Part shown: piece by piece, positions 14,634-20,864 of the stretch
How the letters are laid out: every line of letters starts with the position of its first letter
Position numbering within the stretch: the stretch's first letter is position 1
From: an uncultured Collinsella sp.
GTDB taxonomy: Bacteria > Actinomycetota > Coriobacteriia > Coriobacteriales > Coriobacteriaceae
NCBI GenBank assembly: GCA_900756945.1
Contig: CAAELZ010000044.1
Coordinates: 1 to 20,864 of the forward strand
Length of the DNA stretch: 20,864 nt
Direction: 5' to 3'
The notes under the pieces: generated by a model
The model's input: only the letters and a program-made list of their open reading frames with translations
What the model was told of the DNA's origin: nothing
Database searches by the model: none
Program-made: the position numbers and the translations under genes

Positions 14634-15833
14634 ATGGCCGAGATCGTTCTCAAACATGTTCAGAAGGTGTATCCCAACAACGAGTCAAAAAAGAAGGGCT
14701 TCTTTGGCAAAAAGAAGAAGACCGAGGAGAAGAAGCACAACCTCAAGGTTACCGAGGACGGTGTGCTCGCTGTAGAGGACTTCAACCTCACCGTTCACGA
14801 CCAGGAGTTCATCGTCCTCGTTGGCCCTTCTGGCTGCGGTAAGTCCACGACGATGCGCATGGTCGCCGGCCTGGAGGACATCACCTCCGGCGATGTGTTC
14901 ATCGATGGCAAGCGCGTCAACGACGTGGCGCCCAAGGACCGCGACATCGCCATGGTGTTCCAGAGTTATGCTCTGTACCCCAATATGACGGTGTACGAGA
15001 ACATGGCGTTTACGCTTGAGCTCAAGAAGGTCCCCAAGGACGAGATCGACCGCAAGGTTCGCTCCGCTGCCGAGATCCTGGGTATTACCGAGTACCTCGA
15101 CCGTAAGCCCAAGGCGCTCTCTGGCGGCCAGCGCCAGCGCGTCGCCATCGGCCGCGCCATCGTGCGTGACCCCAAGGTCTTCCTGATGGACGAGCCGCTG
15201 TCCAACCTGGATGCCAAGCTTCGTAACCAGATGCGCGCCGAGCTCATTAAGCTGCGTCACGAGATCAAGGGCACCTTCATCTACGTTACCCACGACCAGA
15301 CCGAGGCTATGACCCTCGGCGACCGCATCGTGGTCATGAAGGACGGCGTCGTCCAGCAGATCGCCACGCCGCAGGAGGTCTTCAACCATCCCGCGAACAT
15401 CTTCGTCGCCGGCTTCATCGGCGTGCCGCAGATGAACTTCTTCGATGCCCAGCTGGTGCGCTCGGGCAACGGCTTTACTGTCAAGACCGAGGATATGAAC
15501 GTGGCGCTCGCCCCGGAGACTTGCGCTCAGCTTGCCCTCAACTGGGACGGCGGCGACGTGAAGGAGATTACGGCCGGCGTGCGCCCCGAGCAGATCCTGC
15601 TTGCCGACAAGGGCGAGGAGGGTGCGCTCCAGGGCACCGTCGAGGTGACCGAGCTCATGGGCTCGACCGAGCATGTCCACGTGACCGCTCCCGACGGCCA
15701 GTTTGTCCTGATTATCCCCGTCGTCGACCTCGAGGCCAAGGGCGCGCTCAAGGCTGGCGACCCCATCTGGTTCAAGTTCGAGAAGAACGCGACTCATCTC
15801 TTCGATAAGGTGTCTGGCAAGAACCTTATCTAG
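14634..15833 (+). CDS. ABC sugar importer ATPase, MalK/MsmK/UgpC type
   Basis: A 399-residue ATPase energising sugar import. Walker A GPSGCGKST (64-72), Q-loop VFQSYALYP, signature LSGGQRQRVAIGRA, Walker B VFLMDEPLSNLD and H-loop THDQ are intact, and a C-terminal TOBE/regulatory domain follows (from about 260). An unusual feature is an extra segment of about 28 residues between the first strand (KVYPN) and VEDFNLTV, containing KKKGFFGKKKKTEEKKHNLK; standard MalK proteins reach Walker A near residue 36. GAAAGG precedes the ATG. As last gene of the operon it may serve this importer and others, since MsmK-type ATPases are often shared. Confidence 0.95.
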   Translation: MAEIVLKHVQKVYPNNESKKKGFFGKKKKTEEKKHNLKVTEDGVLAVEDFNLTVHDQEFIVLVGPSGCGKSTTMRMVAGLEDITSGDVFIDGKRVNDVAPKDRDIAMVFQSYALYPNMTVYENMAFTLELKKVPKDEIDRKVRSAAEILGITEYLDRKPKALSGGQRQRVAIGRAIVRDPKVFLMDEPLSNLDAKLRNQMRAELIKLRHEIKGTFIYVTHDQTEAMTLGDRIVVMKDGVVQQIATPQEVFNHPANIFVAGFIGVPQMNFFDAQLVRSGNGFTVKTEDMNVALAPETCAQLALNWDGGDVKEITAGVRPEQILLADKGEEGALQGTVEVTELMGSTEHVHVTAPDGQFVLIIPVVDLEAKGALKAGDPIWFKFEKNATHLFDKVSGKNLI

Positions 15834-15901
15834 GCCCGGTGCATCCAGGCCCTCCCTTTGGGCGACTGCGGCTTTGCCATCCTTTTGCCGCGGTCACATA
15901 T

Positions 15902-15947
15902 AAGGCTCCCCTCCCGTCCACTGGGCGAGAGGGGAGCCTTTCTTTGT
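15902..15947 (+). terminator. Rho-independent terminator of the ABC operon
   Basis: A perfect 12-bp stem (15902-15913 with 15929-15940) is followed by TTTCTTT. It lies about 70 bp after the ATPase stop codon and closes the four-gene operon. Confidence 0.88.
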
Positions 15948-15974
15948 GTTGGGACTGTCTGACCGGTCGTTTGT

Positions 15975-16190
15975 CTCGATCTGTAACGGATAGGGCCGAT
16001 TTCGGACGTTAGATGTTACAGATCGAGGCGGTTCCGCTGAGCTAACCATTTCATCTAAATCTGTAACACCAAAGGCGAATTTCACCTGCTAGATGTTACA
16101 GATTGAGATAAACCCAAGGGGAGGGGCCGGTATGTCTCAATCTGTAACAGCTGGGACCGTTTTGGTTGAGTAGTTGTTATGGATCGAGAT
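15975..16190. repeat. Array of three hairpins at exact 80-bp period
   Basis: CTGTAAC begins at 15981, 16061 and 16141, exactly 80 bp apart. Each copy is the left arm of an inverted repeat whose right arm starts with GTTA at 16015, 16095 and 16176. The loops are all 27 nt. Unit 1 has a perfect 13-bp stem, unit 2 pairs at 14 of 15, and unit 3 is degenerate (GTTATGGATC) but still pairs with wobbles. Inter-unit spacers (24-25 nt) differ in sequence. No coding function is seen. It lies between convergent operons and resembles a REP/BIME-type array. Confidence 0.75.
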
Positions 16191-16229
16191 TGTTTGGCCG
16201 AGTCGGATCACAGGGTAACGTGCGGGCAC

Positions 16230-16263
16230 AAAAAACGGAGCCGCGTTGCCGTGGCTCCGTTTT
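16230..16263 (-). terminator. Terminator of the malQ-glgP operon (bidirectional-looking)
   Basis: AAAACGGAGCC (16232-16242) pairs with GGCTCCGTTTT (16253-16263). Read on the minus strand the stem runs into six T residues (16230-16235), 25 bp after the glgP stop codon. The plus-strand T tract is shorter but present. Confidence 0.88.
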
Positions 16264-16288
16264 CAAGAGGATGGGCGATGAAACCGAA

Positions 16289-18556
<2,268 letters not shown>

Positions 18557-18603
18557 GTTTCCTCCTGTGATGGGTTGATTACATGTCAGAAATTCAAAAG
18601 AAG

Positions 18604-18636
18604 CCCGCGCGAGGGATTGGAGTGGCCTCGCGCGGG
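18604..18636 (-). terminator. Intercistronic hairpin between malQ and glgP
   Basis: CCCGCGCGAGG (18604-18614) and CCTCGCGCGGG (18626-18636) form an 11-bp stem in the 128-bp gap after malQ. On the minus strand it is followed by CTTCTTTTG, an imperfect U tract. It may partially terminate transcription and lower glgP relative to malQ. Confidence 0.5.
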
Positions 18637-18684
18637 GAAAACGGACGCGTCCGCACGATGGGGTGGGGTCGGGCGCGGTGGCTC

Positions 18685-20190
18685 CTATTGGGGAAGCTCA
18701 ATTTCGTCTTCCGACGGGATGCGGAAGTAGGTCTCGGTCCAGCCGGTGAGCTTGTGCTCGAGCTCGCGGGTGATGGCGCCATCGAGCATGCGCCAGGTCC
18801 AGTTGCCGCCCATGGTGGCGGGAGTGTTGATGCGCGCCTCGTTGCCCAGGTTGAGCAGGTCCTGCATGGTGTAGATGCAGGTATCGCTTACGCTGGCGGC
18901 GATGGCGCGGTTGAGTGCATCGGCCATGGGCTCGCCTGCCTGCTGGTGGGTGTACAGGGCCGCCTGCTCGCGCTGACGCGGGGTGGCCGTTCCCTCAAAC
19001 CAACCGCGCGCCGTCTCGTTGTCGTGTGTGCCCACATAGGCGACGGTGTTGGCAATGTAGTTGTGCGGCAGGTAGTACGAGTTGGTGCCCTCAAAGGCGA
19101 ACTGCAAGATCTTCATGCCGGGGAAGCCCGAGTTGTCGCGCATGTCGATGACGCCGGGGGTGAGGAAGCCCAGGTCTTCGGCGATGATGGGCAGCGTGCC
19201 GAGCTTTTCCTCGAGCGTCTTGAAGAACTTGAGGCCGGGGCCCTGCGTCCACGAACCGTAGGACGAATCGGGTGAGGAGAACGGCACCTCCCAATAGGCC
19301 TCGAAGCCGCGGAAGTGATCCAGGCGGATGACATCGTACATGTCGAGGGCGGCGCGGATACGGCCCTCCCACCAGGAGAAACCGTCGGCTTCCATGGCGT
19401 CCCAGTCGTAGATGGGATTGCCCCAGTACTGGCCGGTGGCCGAGAACTGGTCGGGCGGCGTGCCGGCGACACTCACAGGATTACCGGCGGCGTCGATCTT
19501 AAAGAGCTCGGGCGTGGCCCACATCTCGACGGAGTCGCGCGAGACATAGATGGGCAGGTCGCCGATGATGAGGATATCGCGCTCGTTGGCATAGGCCTTG
19601 AGGCGGCTCCACTGACGATTGAAGAAGTACTGCGTCATCTGGTGGTAGAGCATGCGCGCGGGATGGGCGGCGCAGACCTTGGCAGAAGCCTCGCCGCGGG
19701 TACGGAGCTCTGCGGGCCACTCCCAAAAGGCCTTGAGACCGCACTCCTCCTTGACGGTCATGAACTCGCAGTAGGGGATGAGCCAGTCTTCGTTTGCTTG
19801 GACAAAGTCGTCGAAGTCGGCCGGCTTGTCGGCGGCAAAGCGCTCGGCGGCGCGGTCGAGAATCTGACGACGGCCACCAAAGATGGCACCATAGTCGACA
19901 TTGCTGGGGTCGGAGCCCAGGTACACGCCGTCGATATCGCACTGCTCCAGATAGCCGGCCTCGATAAGCTCGGCAAAGTCGATGAAATTGGGGTTGCCCG
20001 CACGGGCCGAGAACGACTGATAGGGCGAGTCGCCATAGCTCGTTGTCGTAAGGGGGAGAATCTGCCAGTAATGTTGTTTGCACGAGGCGAGGAAATCGAC
20101 AAAGTCATAGGCGTTCCAGCCAAAGCCGCCGATACCGTAAGGTCCGGGCAATGACGAAACGGGCATCAGAACGCCGCTTGCACGCTCCAT
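18685..20190 (-). CDS. malQ: 4-alpha-glucanotransferase (amylomaltase)
   Basis: A 501-residue GH77 enzyme that transfers 4-alpha-glucan segments between malto-oligosaccharides and releases glucose, making longer chains for the phosphorylase. GH77 hallmarks are LPLTTTSYGDSPYQSFSARAGNP near the N terminus, the nucleophile D291 in RLDHFRGFEAYW, the acid/base E338 in IIAEDLGFLTPG, and D390 in VGTHDNE. The frame is open up to 20415, but the conserved family start MERASGVLMPVSSLPGPYG begins at 20190, preceded by GGTGA at 8-nt spacing, giving the usual length. It is the first gene of an operon with glgP. Confidence 0.95.
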   Translation of the reverse strand: MERASGVLMPVSSLPGPYGIGGFGWNAYDFVDFLASCKQHYWQILPLTTTSYGDSPYQSFSARAGNPNFIDFAELIEAGYLEQCDIDGVYLGSDPSNVDYGAIFGGRRQILDRAAERFAADKPADFDDFVQANEDWLIPYCEFMTVKEECGLKAFWEWPAELRTRGEASAKVCAAHPARMLYHQMTQYFFNRQWSRLKAYANERDILIIGDLPIYVSRDSVEMWATPELFKIDAAGNPVSVAGTPPDQFSATGQYWGNPIYDWDAMEADGFSWWEGRIRAALDMYDVIRLDHFRGFEAYWEVPFSSPDSSYGSWTQGPGLKFFKTLEEKLGTLPIIAEDLGFLTPGVIDMRDNSGFPGMKILQFAFEGTNSYYLPHNYIANTVAYVGTHDNETARGWFEGTATPRQREQAALYTHQQAGEPMADALNRAIAASVSDTCIYTMQDLLNLGNEARINTPATMGGNWTWRMLDGAITRELEHKLTGWTETYFRIPSEDEIELPQ

Positions 20191-20274
20191 GGATGCACTC
20201 ACCGTCCTTTTGAATAAGGGGCTGCGCCGTAGATGGATAGACGCTCGTCCCGAGTTTCCATTGCTATTGTCCCT

Positions 20275-20304
20275 ATTGTAGAACATGTTGTTTAAACATG
20301 TATA
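20275..20304 (-). promoter_or_regulatory. Promoter and operator of malQ-glgP
   Basis: On the minus strand TACAAT (20275-20280) is a good -10, with TATACA (20299-20304) as an 18-bp-spaced -35 candidate (4/6). Between them lies the motif TTGTTTAAACAT on the plus strand (20288-20299; 11/12 to the locus consensus), positioned for repression. It is part of a larger palindrome including CATGTT and AACATG. Confidence 0.55.
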
Positions 20305-20328
20305 GAGAGAATGAAAAAGTTGCCGACT

Positions 20329-20341
20329 TTCGGTGAATGGT
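20329..20341 (-). promoter_or_regulatory. 13-bp motif upstream of malQ, shared with the ABC operon
   Basis: ACCATTCACCGAA on the minus strand differs by one base from 11311-11323 upstream of the binding-protein gene. See that entry. Confidence 0.4.
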
Positions 20342-20344
20342 AGT

Positions 20345-20492
20345 GCGCCATAGACGATATGAGTTGAACATTGGGAGCTCCTCCCCTTGCGGCTCTTTTG
20401 TGGGTCGGGCGACAATGGTCGTCGTCATTAAAGACCGGCTGCCAGCCAGGTTGCAACAATGCAAGAAGGGTTCACGTTCAGTTGGCCGTTGA
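20345..20492. other. Unassigned spacer between malQ promoter and istB remnant
   Basis: I see no supportable gene or hairpin in this stretch. A TGA at 20490-20492 lies in frame directly before the istB homology begins. Confidence 0.4.
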
Positions 20493-20771
20493 CACAAACA
20501 ATCGCGCGAAGACCTCGTCTTCTTCGGTAAGTCCAGGCGCGGCAAGACGCGCATGGCAGTCGCCCTCACGATGCGCGCGGTCGCCGCGGACATGTCGGTC
20601 AGGTTCTGGCAGACCGCGCAGCTGGTTCTCGAGCTCGGCAACGCGAAGCGCAAGGGAACGCTGTCGAAACTGTTGAACGACGTGTCGCCCGCGAGGCTGC
20701 TCGTGCTCGACGAGTTCGTCTACGTCCCCTGCGACGTAGACGGTGCGAGGGTTCTCTACCAGGTCATTTCC
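20493..20771 (+). pseudogene. istB remnant (IS21-family ATPase), truncated at both ends
   Basis: The frame beginning after TGA (20490-20492) reads LVFFGKSRRGKTRMAVAL, then VRFWQTAQLVLELGNAKRKG and LLVLDEFVYVPCDVDGARVL, ending near YQVIS. This follows the core of IstB, the AAA+ helper of IS21-family transposition: Walker A GKSRRGKT, the F-TAAELV-like helix and the Walker B LDE. The N-terminal domain is missing, cut by the upstream stop. The homology stops after about 20771, where IstB normally continues with a sensor region (TTN). No istA or terminal repeats are visible. It is a dead fragment of about 90 codons. Confidence 0.75.
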
Positions 20772-20864
20772 GTCCATGTAGTGCTCGTAGGCCGCGGCGT
20801 CGTCGGGCTCGTCGAAGGAGAGGGACTCCGTCCAGTCCCAGTAGGCCCCCGTCCAGGCGCCCCT
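20772..20864 (-). CDS. Possible C-terminal part of an unidentified gene entering from the right
   Basis: Beyond the end of istB homology, a minus-strand frame reads WTGAYWDWTESLSFDEPD then DAAAYEHYMDGND, with nearly all codons ending in G or C like genuine genes here. The frame runs off the window and stays open to 20478, but below 20771 it is antisense to istB and probably not original coding sequence. This suggests a gene interrupted by, or ending at, the IS fragment. I do not recognise the family. Confidence 0.3.

Noticed and set aside
15975..16190. CRISPR array
   Set aside because: The repeating units are inverted pairs with 27-nt loops and only three periods, repeats are degenerate, and no cas gene is present.

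Overview
The window looks like a chromosomal segment of a GC-rich gut actinobacterium of the class Coriobacteriia, most probably Collinsella or a close relative. This is inferred from codon use (strong G/C at third positions), the gene set, and short hairpin repeats of a type I associate with Collinsella. No rRNA or other taxonomic marker is present, so the assignment is an inference.

Layout. 1-2420: a CstA-type carbon-starvation / pyruvate transporter gene with a long structured leader that contains a possible Ile/Val-rich mini-ORF and ends in a strong intrinsic terminator just before the gene, which suggests attenuation. 2525-4717: a long orphan protein with a small N-terminal domain, about 330 residues of charged, RG-rich low-complexity linker, and a C-terminal TOPRIM domain like that of JetD (the Wadjet nuclease). 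4718-5467: a gene-free accumulation of repeats, comprising a 230-bp MITE-like element with 30-bp terminal inverted repeats, a REP-like hairpin, and a duplicated GC-rich block carrying copies of the neighbouring tRNA 3' end. 5468-7651 (minus strand): tRNA-Gln(TTG), a CwlM-like peptidoglycan-binding protein with no recognisable amidase active site, and a polyprenyl diphosphate synthase.

7767-20190: a malto-oligosaccharide/alpha-glucoside locus. It holds a PTS EIIC-EIIB permease fused to a Cof-type HAD phosphatase (minus), a divergent GntR/UTRA regulator (plus), a complete ABC importer (binding lipoprotein, two permeases, ATPase; plus), and a convergent malQ-glgP operon (4-alpha-glucanotransferase and glycogen/maltodextrin phosphorylase; minus). 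A 12-bp motif close to TTGTTTAAACAA lies upstream of the PTS gene, the regulator, the binding protein (twice) and malQ. The likely picture is one TreR-like regulator controlling two import routes (PTS and ABC) that feed cytoplasmic MalQ and phosphorylase. The fused phosphatase could convert PTS-imported sugar phosphate back to free sugar for these enzymes.

15950-16270 holds three 27-nt-loop hairpins at an exact 80-bp period. 20493-20864: a truncated IS21-type istB remnant abutting an unidentified minus-strand reading frame that runs off the window. Most other long open frames, including several of 370-970 codons, are antisense shadows of the genes listed.
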